64,000 nt of DNA from JAIOSF01 sp047159865 (GCF_047159865.1 NZ_AP038804.1:868001-932000), one strand, 5' to 3'; positions 43,283 through 51,779 are shown, counted from the stretch's first letter. Program-made: numbers and translations. Notes: a model not told the origin generated them from the letters alone.

Positions 43283-44101
43283 CTACTTACTAACTAAACT
43301 ATTATAAATATCTTTAACATTGTCCCCAGTGAGTTTCGATAAAACCTTTGCTTTTTGTTTTGGAGGTAACTGTAAATCTAGAATATCTTGCTCAGTAATA
43401 ATTCCTCTATTCCCAGACTCGACATTTTTAATTATTACTACCCATTCACCTTTTATTGTAGTTGTTTTTAATTCATTCAAAACAACATTAACTTTATTTT
43501 TATACCGTGTTTGAAATTTTTTGGTAAGCTCTTTTGTTAAAAATATTTCTCTATTTGGATCAAGCTCATCTATCTCTTCAATAAGTTTCATCAATCGATG
43601 TGGTGATTCATAAAGAATAGCTAAGTTTTCACTATTCATCACTTTATCCAACATATCCGATCGATTACTCCCTTTGTGAGGTAAAAAACCAAAAAAAGTA
43701 AATGTAGTATTCGAAAATCCACTACTTGCATAAGCAGTTAAAATAGCATTCGCACCAGGTAACACATCATACTCAATATTATTTTCTAAACAAAAATCAA
43801 CAAGATAACTTCCAGGATCACTTACACAAGGCATCCCTGCATCACTCATATAGATACATTTTTTTCTTTCTAATAACACTTGGTTTTCTTTGGTTAAAAA
43901 AGCTTTTTCATTATGTGAGTGTAAACTGATATATTCATATTGGGGGAGTTGTATCTCAAGTCTTTGAGATATAAGATTGATAAGTTTTTTTGTAACTCTT
44001 GTGTCTTCACACAAAATGAGTTCACCATCTTTTAAAACTTCAATAGTTCTAAAAGATATGTCTCCTAAGTTTCCAATAGGAGTGGGAACAAATGCAAGCA
44101 T
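43283..44101 (-). CDS. rsmI: 16S rRNA (cytidine-1402 2'-O) methyltransferase
   Basis: RsmI methylates C1402 in the ribosomal P site. The 272 residues start with the family motif VPTPIGNLGDISFR, then CEDTRVTKKLI and SDAGMPCVSDPG, and are of normal length. The start shares one base with the end of rpmE. Pairing with a ribosomal protein gene fits a ribosome-maturation role. Confidence 0.95.
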   Translation of the reverse strand: MLAFVPTPIGNLGDISFRTIEVLKDGELILCEDTRVTKKLINLISQRLEIQLPQYEYISLHSHNEKAFLTKENQVLLERKKCIYMSDAGMPCVSDPGSYLVDFCLENNIEYDVLPGANAILTAYASSGFSNTTFTFFGFLPHKGSNRSDMLDKVMNSENLAILYESPHRLMKLIEEIDELDPNREIFLTKELTKKFQTRYKNKVNVVLNELKTTTIKGEWVVIIKNVESGNRGIITEQDILDLQLPPKQKAKVLSKLTGDNVKDIYNSLVSK

Positions 44102-44301
44102 TATTTCATTGCGTATCTAGCTTTGAATTTCTCAACTCTACCAGCAGCATCAACAATTTTTTGCTCACCTGTAAAGAATGGGTGACATTCAGAACAGATA
44201 TCAATTTTCATTGTTTCTACATTTGATTTTGTTTCAAAATGATTTCCACAAGCACAAGTCACAACACAAGTTTTGTAATCTGGGTGTATCTCTTTTTTCA
44301 T
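44101..44301 (-). CDS. rpmE: 50S ribosomal protein L31, zinc-binding form
   Basis: The 66 residues start MKKEIHPDYK and carry zinc ligands at C16, C18, C36 and C39, so this is the zinc-containing L31. Conserved HPFFTG follows. The gene has its own probable promoter (44368-44373) and a leader with a strong hairpin (44325-44354). It heads the rpmE-rsmI-yigZ-mreD-like-mrdA-DHH run. Confidence 0.95.
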   Translation of the reverse strand: MKKEIHPDYKTCVVTCACGNHFETKSNVETMKIDICSECHPFFTGEQKIVDAAGRVEKFKARYAMK

Positions 44302-44324
44302 GATATTTCCTTTTTATTTTGTAT

Positions 44325-44354
44325 TAAAGGGTCGAGTCTAGATGTCGCCCTTTA
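44325..44354 (-). promoter_or_regulatory. Leader hairpin upstream of rpmE, candidate L31 autoregulatory element
   Basis: Between the probable transcription start (about 44361) and rpmE lies a stem of ten base pairs with one bulged base: 44325-44331 pairs with 44348-44354, and 44333-44335 pairs with 44345-44347. The loop is GTCTAGATG. It is GC-rich compared with its surroundings and has no T-run after it, so it is not a typical terminator. L31 genes in several phyla carry leader RNAs that bind excess L31. This may be a member or an analogue of these. Confidence 0.45.
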
Positions 44355-44367
44355 TATAAAGTTGCGA

Positions 44368-44373
44368 ATTATA
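44368..44373 (-). promoter_or_regulatory. Probable -10 box for rpmE
   Basis: TATAAT preceded by TG (TTGTATAATTC) on the minus strand, in the 89-base gap between the diguanylate cyclase gene and rpmE. It gives a leader of about 60 bases containing the hairpin described above. Confidence 0.55.
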
Positions 44374-44390
44374 CAAGATTTAAGCTAAAA

Positions 44391-45359
44391 TTAAAATAAA
44401 TCTATTGTACTTTCTTCCTCTTTACGATAAACAGCAAACTCTCCACGCCCTTTATTTTTTGCTTCTTTTAGAAAAGTATCTGCATTTTTTAGAACTTGAT
44501 TGATATCATCACTATCTGCAGGAAAGGAGGATATCCCTATACAAGTTGTTTTTTTTAATATTTGATGAGTCTCTTCATTTACAACAATTTCAGTATTTGC
44601 AAAATCATCAATAATTTTTTTAGCAATCACTTGCGCTTCACTATTTGACTTTAAATTAATTAAGGCAACGACAAATTCATCACCTGTTAGTCTTGCTACA
44701 ATATCAAAATTTCTTATATTTTTGTGGATAACTTTTGCAAGTTCAATGAGAACTTTATCTTCCACATCATAATCAAACTCTTCAGCTATAGCTTTAAATC
44801 TATCTATACCTATCATAAGAAAAGATATATTCTCTTCCTTTTTATTTGATAATGCAGTTATTTTATGTATATGCTCAATAAGGTAATGTCTGTTATGAAC
44901 ATTAGTAACACACTCAATTGAATCTGATTCAATATGGTGTTTTTTCAAAATTCCATTTTCTAAAATAGGAGATATTTGAAAAAAGGCTGCATCTATAAAA
45001 TCTTTATCTTCATTTACTACGGCGTACTGTTCTTTACTTTCAACAGCAAATGAAACAACAGCATTTATATCTGTGTGAGTATTAATTATAAAATAAAATG
45101 AAAAATGCCCATCCAAATAAAAGTCTTTCCCTTTTTTTAGAAGAGTTGTGTTTTCATTATTATCCATATCAAATAACGAAAAGTTTACATTATTTACTTT
45201 GTATGTTGAGGATAACCAACGAACCAAACATTCAGCCATATCATTTATGTTCTCACTGTATTGTAGCTGATCATATAATGAATAAATATTTTTTAATTTC
45301 TCAAATTTTGATTCATCACTCATTGATAATTTAAATAATTTTATAAGTCTGTCTTTCAT
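44391..45359 (-). CDS. GGDEF-domain protein (possible diguanylate cyclase)
   Basis: The 322 residues have an N-terminal sensory-like region (about 1-140, GAF-like in shape) and a C-terminal GGDEF domain (about 145-315). The signature reads TGDEF at 225-229 instead of GGDEF. The inhibitory I-site R-x-x-D is present at 216-219, five residues before it, and VHNRHYL and GIDRFKAI match the family. Activity is plausible but the threonine is unusual. It lies 15 bases downstream of the pseudouridine synthase gene. Its targets are unknown; motility control is an obvious possibility. Confidence 0.85.
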   Translation of the reverse strand: MKDRLIKLFKLSMSDESKFEKLKNIYSLYDQLQYSENINDMAECLVRWLSSTYKVNNVNFSLFDMDNNENTTLLKKGKDFYLDGHFSFYFIINTHTDINAVVSFAVESKEQYAVVNEDKDFIDAAFFQISPILENGILKKHHIESDSIECVTNVHNRHYLIEHIHKITALSNKKEENISFLMIGIDRFKAIAEEFDYDVEDKVLIELAKVIHKNIRNFDIVARLTGDEFVVALINLKSNSEAQVIAKKIIDDFANTEIVVNEETHQILKKTTCIGISSFPADSDDINQVLKNADTFLKEAKNKGRGEFAVYRKEEESTIDLF

Positions 45360-45374
45360 ACTTAATTTTAGCTT

Positions 45375-46259
45375 TTATAAACTTAGTTTAGAGTAAATCT
45401 TATAGTTTATATTTTTATATTGAAAACTTAAATAATTTGCATGTAAAAGTAACCTTTTATTACCTGTAGTTTCAACTCGTACATCATTTTGTAGTTTTTT
45501 CAAAAGATACAGATCAGCAATATCTTCATCTATTCCATAAATAGGGTCGCCTACTATTCTATGTCCAATACTTTCTAAATGCACTCGTATTTGATGTTGT
45601 CTTCCTGTTTGAGGTACTGCTTCTACTAATGTTTGATTAGTATCGTTAAAATATTTAAGAGGTCTTATAAAAGTAAGAGAATCTTTTCCATCTTCTGCAG
45701 TTTCCATTTTTACACCAATTTTACTATTAGTTGCTTTTTTAATACCACTATTTATTGTAATAGCATCTTCGACTTTTCCCTCCACAACTGCTAAATAATT
45801 TTTATCATATTGCTTATTCTCAAACATCTCTTTTAAAATAATATCACTATATTTATGTTTAGTAATCAGTACCAAACCTGAGGTTTCTTGATCTATTCTA
45901 TGTGCTAAATTAGCAGACTCACCAAAATGATATCGTATCTCATCGAGCAATGTATATTCTGTATTTCGTGAAGTTGGATGAACCATAATACCAGATGGCT
46001 TATCAAAAACTGCAAAATCTTCAGTCTCAAAAATAGGTTTTAATCCTCGTGTGTGACCCTCAAATAAAGCAACTTGTATAAACTCGCCTTTGACTTTTTG
46101 ACCATTTTGTAGTACTTTATGATTTTCATCAAAAACACGCCCTTTTGCTAAAAGTTTTTGGGAATTGGAGATATTTAATTTTGCATCATCAATCAAAAAC
46201 TGCTGTATCTTTTTGTTGCTCTCTTTTGGTATAAAAATTTTTTTTAGAATAAATGGCAT
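45375..46259 (-). CDS. RluA-family pseudouridine synthase
   Basis: The catalytic core is clear: IFETEDFAVFDKPSGIMVHP, then AHRIDQETSGLVLI with the catalytic aspartate, and TGRQHQIRVHL. An S4-like region precedes it. Such enzymes modify uridines in 23S rRNA or tRNA; the site cannot be assigned here. The frame is open upstream to 46421, but that would run into ispDF. The ATG at 46259 has GGGGA at a good distance and a TACAAT box at 46286-46291, so it is the best start (about 294 residues). Confidence 0.9.
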   Translation of the reverse strand: MPFILKKIFIPKESNKKIQQFLIDDAKLNISNSQKLLAKGRVFDENHKVLQNGQKVKGEFIQVALFEGHTRGLKPIFETEDFAVFDKPSGIMVHPTSRNTEYTLLDEIRYHFGESANLAHRIDQETSGLVLITKHKYSDIILKEMFENKQYDKNYLAVVEGKVEDAITINSGIKKATNSKIGVKMETAEDGKDSLTFIRPLKYFNDTNQTLVEAVPQTGRQHQIRVHLESIGHRIVGDPIYGIDEDIADLYLLKKLQNDVRVETTGNKRLLLHANYLSFQYKNINYKIYSKLSL

Positions 46260-46316
46260 AACAATCCCCATGAATAATTTTTTGCATTGTAACCAAAAAG
46301 TTTCTAATTGCATATT

Positions 46317-46349
46317 AAGTAACTTTTTTGTAAAATAAGTAACTTTTTT
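46317..46349. repeat. 13-bp direct repeat in the rluA-like/ispDF promoter gap
   Basis: AAGTAACTTTTTT occurs twice, at 46317-46329 and 46337-46349. The starts are exactly 20 bases apart, about two DNA turns. A TAAAAT -10 box for ispDF (46331-46336) lies between the copies, and the second copy covers the expected transcription start. This is the layout of a tandem regulator-binding site. Confidence 0.5.
46331..46336 (+). promoter_or_regulatory. Possible -10 box for ispDF
   Basis: TAAAAT preceded by TG (TTGTAAAAT) about 31 bases before the GTG start of ispDF, between the two direct-repeat copies. The ribosome binding site AAGGAG follows at 46357-46362. Confidence 0.4.
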
Positions 46350-46366
46350 ACACACTAAGGAGATAT

Positions 46367-47491
46367 GTGAATGATATAACATTAGTTGTTTTATGTGCTG
46401 GCGAATCATCTCGATTTGCATTATCAGTTAAAAAACAATGGATAAGAATCGACGACGAACCACTTTGGTTAAATGTTACAAATAGATTATCATCTTATTC
46501 TAACTTTCAAAAAATAATTGTAGTTGGTCATAAAGATGAATTAAATTATATGAAAAATTTTTCTGATAATTTCACTTTTGTTGAGGGTGGAAATACTCGA
46601 CAACAATCAATTGTAAATGCTCTAAAATTTACAGAATCTAAGTTTGTGATGATTACTGATGTTGCTAGATGTTGCGTTCCTAAAAATGTTGTACAGGAGT
46701 TGATTGTAAACAAAACAAAAGCTTCTATCATCGTTCCTATACTTAATGTTTCGGATACCGTTATTTACAATAACGAAACAATCAATAGAGAAAATGTAAA
46801 AATAATACAAACACCACAACTTTCAGATACACAATTGTTAAAACAAGCAACACAAAGTGATATTGAATTTACAGATGACAGTAGTGCTATAAAACATATA
46901 GGAGGAACTGTTCACTATATCTTAGGTTCTCAACAATCTGAGAAATTAACTTTTGGAGATGAGTTACAAACTCTTCCTTGTTTAAAACAGCCAAATAGCA
47001 ATACTTTTGTAGGGAATGGGATAGATATCCACCAATTTGAAAATAATAAACAAATGGTTCTTGGTGGTGTAAAAATTGATTCTCAAGTTGGATTCAAAGC
47101 ACATAGTGACGGTGATGTTTTAATTCATAGTGTAATTGATTCGCTTCTTGGAGCATGTGGTGCTGGGGATATAGGTGAATTCTTTCCTGATACAGATCCC
47201 CAGTATAAAGGTTCAGATTCTAAAGAGCTTTTGGCATTTATAGTAAAATTTATTAATAATGTTGGATATGACATTATTAATGTTGATTTAACTATATTGG
47301 CGCAACAACCTAAAATAAACCCTTATAAAATGCTTATTAAATCTACTATGGCAAAACTGCTTAATATTAATAATCAAAAAGTAAATATAAAAGCTACTAC
47401 TGCTGAAAAGATGGGTTTTGTAGGTAGAAAAGAAGGGGTGGTAGTACTTAGTAGTGCTACATTGAAATATAATAATTGGATGAATAAATGA
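46367..47491 (+). CDS. ispDF: Bifunctional MEP-pathway enzyme IspD-IspF
   Basis: The 374-residue fusion catalyses two steps of isoprenoid precursor synthesis: MEP cytidylyltransferase (IspD, about 1-205) and MECDP synthase (IspF, about 215-374). IspD shows LVVLCAGESSRF and the later TDDSSA. IspF shows VGNGIDIHQF and AHSDGDVLIHS with the zinc ligands, and TTAEKMGF. The fusion is usual in Campylobacterota. The start codon is GTG after AAGGAG. The stop overlaps the next gene by 4 bases. Confidence 0.95.
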   Translation: MNDITLVVLCAGESSRFALSVKKQWIRIDDEPLWLNVTNRLSSYSNFQKIIVVGHKDELNYMKNFSDNFTFVEGGNTRQQSIVNALKFTESKFVMITDVARCCVPKNVVQELIVNKTKASIIVPILNVSDTVIYNNETINRENVKIIQTPQLSDTQLLKQATQSDIEFTDDSSAIKHIGGTVHYILGSQQSEKLTFGDELQTLPCLKQPNSNTFVGNGIDIHQFENNKQMVLGGVKIDSQVGFKAHSDGDVLIHSVIDSLLGACGAGDIGEFFPDTDPQYKGSDSKELLAFIVKFINNVGYDIINVDLTILAQQPKINPYKMLIKSTMAKLLNINNQKVNIKATTAEKMGFVGRKEGVVVLSSATLKYNNWMNK

Positions 47492-48372
47492 ATATACTAA
47501 TACTAGACGAAGAGGTTTACTTAGCTCAAAAAGTTGCAATGAGACTGCAAGAAGAAGGAAATAATTGCACACATGTAGCAAATATCAAAGAGATAGATTT
47601 TACTACAAACTATAATGTTGTGTTACTTTCAACGAATATTAGTAGTAGTGATGTGCATAAAATTATTGTAAATTTTAAAAATAGTATTATAATTTTATTA
47701 GTATCATATATAAACGATACAACCGTTACAAAACCTTTAAAAGATGGGGCTAGTGATTATATAGTAAAACCATTTATCATGGATGAACTTGTACGAAAAA
47801 TTTATCACTATGAAGAATTTAAAAGACTCAAACAAAATAATAATAATCTTGAAAACTACATTAACTTTGCATTTAATAACATAGAAGAGGTTCAAGAAGT
47901 ACCAAAAAACTTACCATTTGTTATTGAAACAAAAGACCAAAGAATTGCAGATAAAATTGTATTTGATGTAGCTAAAAGACTTAATAAAACTATTAAATTT
48001 ATCTCATTGGAAAAGCATACAAAAATAAATCCTAATGATTTTAAAGATGAACTACTTTATATATATGATTTTCATTATGCAAAAAAAGCTTCAAAAGATC
48101 TTATTTTAAATACTATCTTTGACTATGATGTAATCATCTGCTCTCTTGAAGATGTAGGGAAAATCCAATATCCAAAAGTTACAATTGAGTCATCAAATAA
48201 ACTTTCAGTTGTTGATTCAATTCTTACAATTAATGATTATGTAAAACTAATGGTTATTAGTTTTCAAAACAAATACCCCGATACAGAACTGAGTAGAAGA
48301 CTAGGGATTAGTAGAAAATCACTTTGGGAAAAAAGAAAAAAATTTGGTATTGAAAAAAATAGGGGAAATTAA
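47488..48372 (+). CDS. HP1021/CemR-like orphan response regulator
   Basis: The 294 residues have a receiver-like domain (1-115) that lacks the phosphorylated aspartate: the position in YNVVLLSTNIS is S48. K94 before PF is kept. A middle domain follows. A C-terminal Fis-type helix-turn-helix (about 262-290, DTELSRRLGISRKSLWEKRKKFG) ends the protein. An atypical regulator downstream of ispDF is the arrangement of Helicobacter HP1021 and Campylobacter Cj1608 (CemR), which control metabolism and replication initiation. Only two cysteines are present (C27 and one near 220), fewer than reported for redox-sensing HP1021. Confidence 0.85.
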   Translation: MNILILDEEVYLAQKVAMRLQEEGNNCTHVANIKEIDFTTNYNVVLLSTNISSSDVHKIIVNFKNSIIILLVSYINDTTVTKPLKDGASDYIVKPFIMDELVRKIYHYEEFKRLKQNNNNLENYINFAFNNIEEVQEVPKNLPFVIETKDQRIADKIVFDVAKRLNKTIKFISLEKHTKINPNDFKDELLYIYDFHYAKKASKDLILNTIFDYDVIICSLEDVGKIQYPKVTIESSNKLSVVDSILTINDYVKLMVISFQNKYPDTELSRRLGISRKSLWEKRKKFGIEKNRGN

Positions 48373-48849
48373 ATGAGAAAATTTTTTCTAACTCTTGGAT
48401 ATAGCGGACTTAGTCCAAAAGCACCTGGTACAGTTGGAAGTTTTGTAGCTTTACTTATTGGATTATTATTATTACAGTACATTAGTATTACAACACTTTT
48501 CCTTTTAGCATTACTTATTTCTGTTATATCTGTAAAGCAAATAGATATTTATGAAAAAGATGTAGGAGTTCATGATGGTTCAGAAATAGTAATTGATGAA
48601 TTAGCAGGCATGTGGATAGCATTAGGTATTGCCAATGCAACTGCAGACAACTATATTATTGCTGGTTTAGCTTTTGTTTACTTTAGAATTTTTGATATTT
48701 GGAAACCTTCTGTAATTGGTAAAATAGATAAAGATGTCAAAGGGGGATGGGGAGTAATGGGTGATGATATGCTCGCTGGACTTTTTGCGGGTCTTTGTAC
48801 TAGTATGACATATTTTTTACTACTAAAATACTCAGTAATTCCATCATAA
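48373..48849 (+). CDS. pgpA: Phosphatidylglycerophosphatase A
   Basis: PgpA removes the phosphate from phosphatidylglycerophosphate to give phosphatidylglycerol. The 158-residue membrane protein has the N-terminal KAPGTVGSFVALL, the HDGSEIVIDELAGMWIAL motif with conserved acidic residues, and DDMLAGLFAGL near the end. It begins directly after the regulator stop codon. A hairpin terminator follows it. Confidence 0.93.
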   Translation: MRKFFLTLGYSGLSPKAPGTVGSFVALLIGLLLLQYISITTLFLLALLISVISVKQIDIYEKDVGVHDGSEIVIDELAGMWIALGIANATADNYIIAGLAFVYFRIFDIWKPSVIGKIDKDVKGGWGVMGDDMLAGLFAGLCTSMTYFLLLKYSVIPS

Positions 48850-48851
48850 AA

Positions 48852-48877
48852 AAGTTGCTATTATAAAATAGCAACTT
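48852..48877. terminator. Bidirectional hairpin terminator between pgpA and nadC
   Basis: A perfect 11-bp stem (48852-48862 with 48867-48877) encloses a 4-base ATAA loop in the 37-base gap between the convergent genes. A-rich sequence on the left gives a T-run for nadC transcripts on the minus strand. The plus-strand tail (AATAAATTT) is weaker. Confidence 0.75.
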
Positions 48878-48886
48878 AATAAATTT

Positions 48887-49711
48887 CTAATCAAACTTCA
48901 TTGAAAAATCAAGCCAAGTAGCTTGGTGAATAATACTACCACTACTAATTGCATTTATCCCTGTATCCAAGTAAGATTCAATCGTTTTTTGTGTAATATT
49001 TCCACTGGCTTCTAGTAAAATATGAGGATATTTCTCATCTCTAAAAACAGCAACCTCTCTTATTTCATCTGGATTCATATTATCACACATAATAATGTCA
49101 GCACCTGCATGCATAGCTTCTTGTACTTGCGAAAATGTTTCACACTCAATCTCTATCTTTGTTACCCAAGAGATTCTTTTTCTAGCTTTTTTCACAAACT
49201 CTTCAAGATTATCAATTGTTTTAAGATGTGTATCTTTTAACATTAAACAATCATCAAGACCCAGTCTATGATTTATAGCGCCACCTATTCTACTTGCATA
49301 TTTTTCAAAATTTCTAAGCTGTGGTCTTGTTTTTCTTGTATCAAGAAGAACTACATCACTTCCCTCTAATAATTTTGCATATGAATTTGCACTTGTAGCA
49401 ATCCCTGAAGCATGTTGCAATAAATTTAAAAATGTTCTTTCACTACTTAATAAAACTGATGCTTTTCCTTCAAGTTCAGCAATAACATCCCCTTTAGATA
49501 CATGTTCACCATCCTTAATAAGAAATTTACAATCAAACTTTTCTGCACGAGCAAGAACTCTAGCATATTTTACACCGGCTAATACACCATCATCTTTAGC
49601 TATTACACGAGCTGTAAATCTACCTTTAGGAGCAATATCAAAAAACAGATCTCCTCTACCATTATCTTCTACGATAGCATTTTTAACAAATTTTCTTATA
49701 TTTATACCCAT
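48887..49711 (-). CDS. nadC: Nicotinate-nucleotide pyrophosphorylase (carboxylating)
   Basis: NadC turns quinolinate and PRPP into nicotinate mononucleotide in de novo NAD synthesis. The 274 residues include LNLLQHASGIATSAN, VLLDTRKTRPQLRNFEKYA and HRLGLDDCLMLKDTHL, all typical of the active site, and IMCDNM. It lies 3 bases downstream of nadA, which makes its substrate. Confidence 0.96.
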   Translation of the reverse strand: MGINIRKFVKNAIVEDNGRGDLFFDIAPKGRFTARVIAKDDGVLAGVKYARVLARAEKFDCKFLIKDGEHVSKGDVIAELEGKASVLLSSERTFLNLLQHASGIATSANSYAKLLEGSDVVLLDTRKTRPQLRNFEKYASRIGGAINHRLGLDDCLMLKDTHLKTIDNLEEFVKKARKRISWVTKIEIECETFSQVQEAMHAGADIIMCDNMNPDEIREVAVFRDEKYPHILLEASGNITQKTIESYLDTGINAISSGSIIHQATWLDFSMKFD

Positions 49712-49714
49712 CTT

Positions 49715-50707
49715 TTAAACCTCAAACATTCTATTTAGTGCTATTTTTGCATATTTCTCTGTTTCTTCAGGAATGATAATTTCATTCTCGAAAGTACCAT
49801 TTTTAATTGAAAGTAAATTATTGTATAAATCTTCAAGTACAGTTTCATTCATTGTAGGACACTCTGGTTTTGTTGAGCTTAACACATATGTATTTTTTGG
49901 ACGAAGTCTGTTTACCATATTGTACTCAGTACCAACAGCGACTTTTTGGTCAGGTGAAATCTCTTCTGTGATATACTTAATTAATTGTGAAGTAGATCCA
50001 GAAAAATCTGCTTTATCTACGATTGCAGGATCACATTCTGGGTGAACAGCAATTAAAATATCTGGATATTTTTCTCTATAAAAATCTATATCATCAGTTG
50101 TAAATAGTTGGTGTACTGAGCAAAAACCATTAAAACAGATAATATCTGCTTCTTTAACATCTTCAATATCGTCAATTCCAACAACCGCTGATTTTAATTT
50201 CATTTGATTTGCAAAATTTTGTCCTAAACATCTATCTGGAACAAAAAATATTTTTTTACCACTTTCTAAACCTCTAGTGATAATTTTAAAAGCATTTGAA
50301 CTAGTACAAACTAATCCACCCATTTTTCCAACTTCAGCTTTCACCTCTGCAGATGAATTAATATATGTAATAGGTAAAATATCTTCATTTTTAATTCCAG
50401 CATCATTTAATGTTTTTAAATTTTCATTAAAGTATTGAACATCAATCATTTTTGCCATCGCGCAACAGGCGATTTTTGGCATCATCACTCTTTTTTCAGG
50501 TGCAAGTACTTTTAAACTTTGTCCCATAAAACCAACACCACAAAAAATGATATTTTTTTGTGGAGCAGCCATACCTCGTTTAGCAAGTTCTAAACTGTCT
50601 CCAGTTATATCTGCCATATCAAACACTTCATCTTTTTGATAAAAGTGTGCAACAATCGCTACATCAAGCTCTTTTTTTAGTTTTTGTATCTCTTTTTTAA
50701 AATCCAT
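49715..50707 (-). CDS. nadA: Quinolinate synthase
   Basis: NadA condenses iminoaspartate with dihydroxyacetone phosphate to quinolinate using a [4Fe-4S] cluster. The 330 residues have VAIVAHFYQKDEV near the start, GDSLELAKRG, and conserved cysteines in IACCAMAKM, GLVCTSSNA and KPECPTMNE that include the cluster ligands. It forms an operon with nadC. NadB is not in the window. Confidence 0.96.
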   Translation of the reverse strand: MDFKKEIQKLKKELDVAIVAHFYQKDEVFDMADITGDSLELAKRGMAAPQKNIIFCGVGFMGQSLKVLAPEKRVMMPKIACCAMAKMIDVQYFNENLKTLNDAGIKNEDILPITYINSSAEVKAEVGKMGGLVCTSSNAFKIITRGLESGKKIFFVPDRCLGQNFANQMKLKSAVVGIDDIEDVKEADIICFNGFCSVHQLFTTDDIDFYREKYPDILIAVHPECDPAIVDKADFSGSTSQLIKYITEEISPDQKVAVGTEYNMVNRLRPKNTYVLSSTKPECPTMNETVLEDLYNNLLSIKNGTFENEIIIPEETEKYAKIALNRMFEV

Positions 50708-50756
50708 CTATTTATATCCTAAACATTCTCTATTTGAAAATATATCAAAATTTAGA

Positions 50757-50762
50757 TAAAAT
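50757..50762 (+). promoter_or_regulatory. Possible -10 box for plsY-folB
   Basis: TAAAAT (in TTAGATAAAATACG) lies 26 bases before the plsY ATG in the 80-base divergent gap shared with nadA. The ribosome binding site AAAAAGGA follows. Confidence 0.4.
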
Positions 50763-50787
50763 ACGCCCATTAACAAAAAGGAATTTT

Positions 50788-51411
50788 ATGGACTTTTTCA
50801 CAAATCCAAACATCATATTTTATATTTTAGCGTATTTAATTGGATCTATCCCATTTGGTTTACTTCTAGCAAAAAAATTTGCAGGGGTAAATGTACAAGA
50901 ATCTGGTAGCAAAAGTATTGGGGCTACAAATGTTTTAAGAGTTGTAAAACAAACCAATCCAGCTTTAGCAAAAAAACTAGGAATTGCAACAGTACTTTTA
51001 GATGCTATAAAAGGTGCTATTGTGATTCTTATTGCTATGGCGTATGGAATGAGTATGGAAACATTATGGGCAATTGCAGTTATCTCTGTTTTAGGTCATT
51101 GTTATAGTATCTATTTAGGTTTTGAAGGTGGTAAAGGAGTTGCTACTGGTCTTGGAGTATTTTTAGTTCTTATTCCTATTCCTACAATTATAGGAGCATT
51201 AGTTTGGGGATTTTGTGCAAAGGTACTGAAAATCTCTTCTATCTCTTCTCTATTAGGACTTATAGGGGTAGTTATATCTGCTATTATTTTTGATAATGGT
51301 TTAGATATTGATTCAAATGCACCTATGTATTTTATCACTTTTATAATTTTTTATAAACACATTCCAAACATCGTTAGACTTGTAAAAGGGGAAGAGGGAA
51401 AAGTTGCCTAA
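50788..51411 (+). CDS. plsY: Glycerol-3-phosphate acyltransferase PlsY
   Basis: PlsY starts phospholipid synthesis by moving an acyl group from acyl phosphate to glycerol-3-phosphate. The roughly 207-residue membrane protein has YLIGSIPFGLLLAK, ESGSKSIGATNVLR and FEGGKGVATGLGV, the three family motifs. The reading frame is open further upstream, but the ATG at 50788 follows AAAAAGGA and matches the family start. Confidence 0.94.
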   Translation: MDFFTNPNIIFYILAYLIGSIPFGLLLAKKFAGVNVQESGSKSIGATNVLRVVKQTNPALAKKLGIATVLLDAIKGAIVILIAMAYGMSMETLWAIAVISVLGHCYSIYLGFEGGKGVATGLGVFLVLIPIPTIIGALVWGFCAKVLKISSISSLLGLIGVVISAIIFDNGLDIDSNAPMYFITFIIFYKHIPNIVRLVKGEEGKVA

Positions 51412-51424
51412 GGCTACAACAACT

Positions 51425-51742
51425 ATGAAAGTATCTATTCATAGTTTAACATTTAAAACTATCATAGGTATTTTACCTTTTGAAAGAGTTACGAAACAAA
51501 AAGTTATTTTAGATATTTTTTTTGAATATAAATTTTCTAAAAAAGAAAAAGACTTTGTTGACTATAGCCATGTTGCAAAGATGGTAAAACAAATTATGAA
51601 AGAAGAAAAATTTGAGTTAATCGAAGATGCTTTATTGTATTTAGAAAAAGCTTTAAAAGCTAAATTTACCATCTCTAATTTGTATATAACTATAACTAAA
51701 CCTAATATTTTAAAGAATTGTGTTGTAAGTGTTGGCTATTAA
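51425..51742 (+). CDS. folB: Dihydroneopterin aldolase-like protein FolB
   Basis: About 105 residues with the short FolB fold: KVSIHSLTFKTIIGILPFER near the start, YKFSKKEKDFVDYSHVAK in the middle and ITITKPNILKNCVVSVGY at the end. FolB acts in folate synthesis. The ATG at 51425 fits the family start. A TTG at 51404 with GAGGGA upstream, overlapping the plsY end by 8 bases, is an alternative start. The usual central tyrosine and glutamate motifs of FolB are only partly clear, so a related pterin enzyme is possible. Confidence 0.8.
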   Translation: MKVSIHSLTFKTIIGILPFERVTKQKVILDIFFEYKFSKKEKDFVDYSHVAKMVKQIMKEEKFELIEDALLYLEKALKAKFTISNLYITITKPNILKNCVVSVGY

Positions 51743-51772
51743 GGCTTATTTAATTATATAATTAAGCAAGCC
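51743..51772. terminator. AT-rich palindrome between convergent folB and HTH genes
   Basis: The gap between the two convergent genes is nearly filled by a palindrome: GGCTT pairs with AAGCC, and TTAATTAT with ATAATTAA, with a two-base mismatch between the parts. No T-run follows on either strand. It is most likely a bidirectional terminator-like stem. Confidence 0.4.
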
Positions 51773-51779
51773 CTGTCTT

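Noticed and set aside
46260..46421. N-terminal extension of the RluA-like gene
   Set aside because: It would overlap the ispDF start. The ATG at 46259 has a ribosome binding site and a likely promoter.
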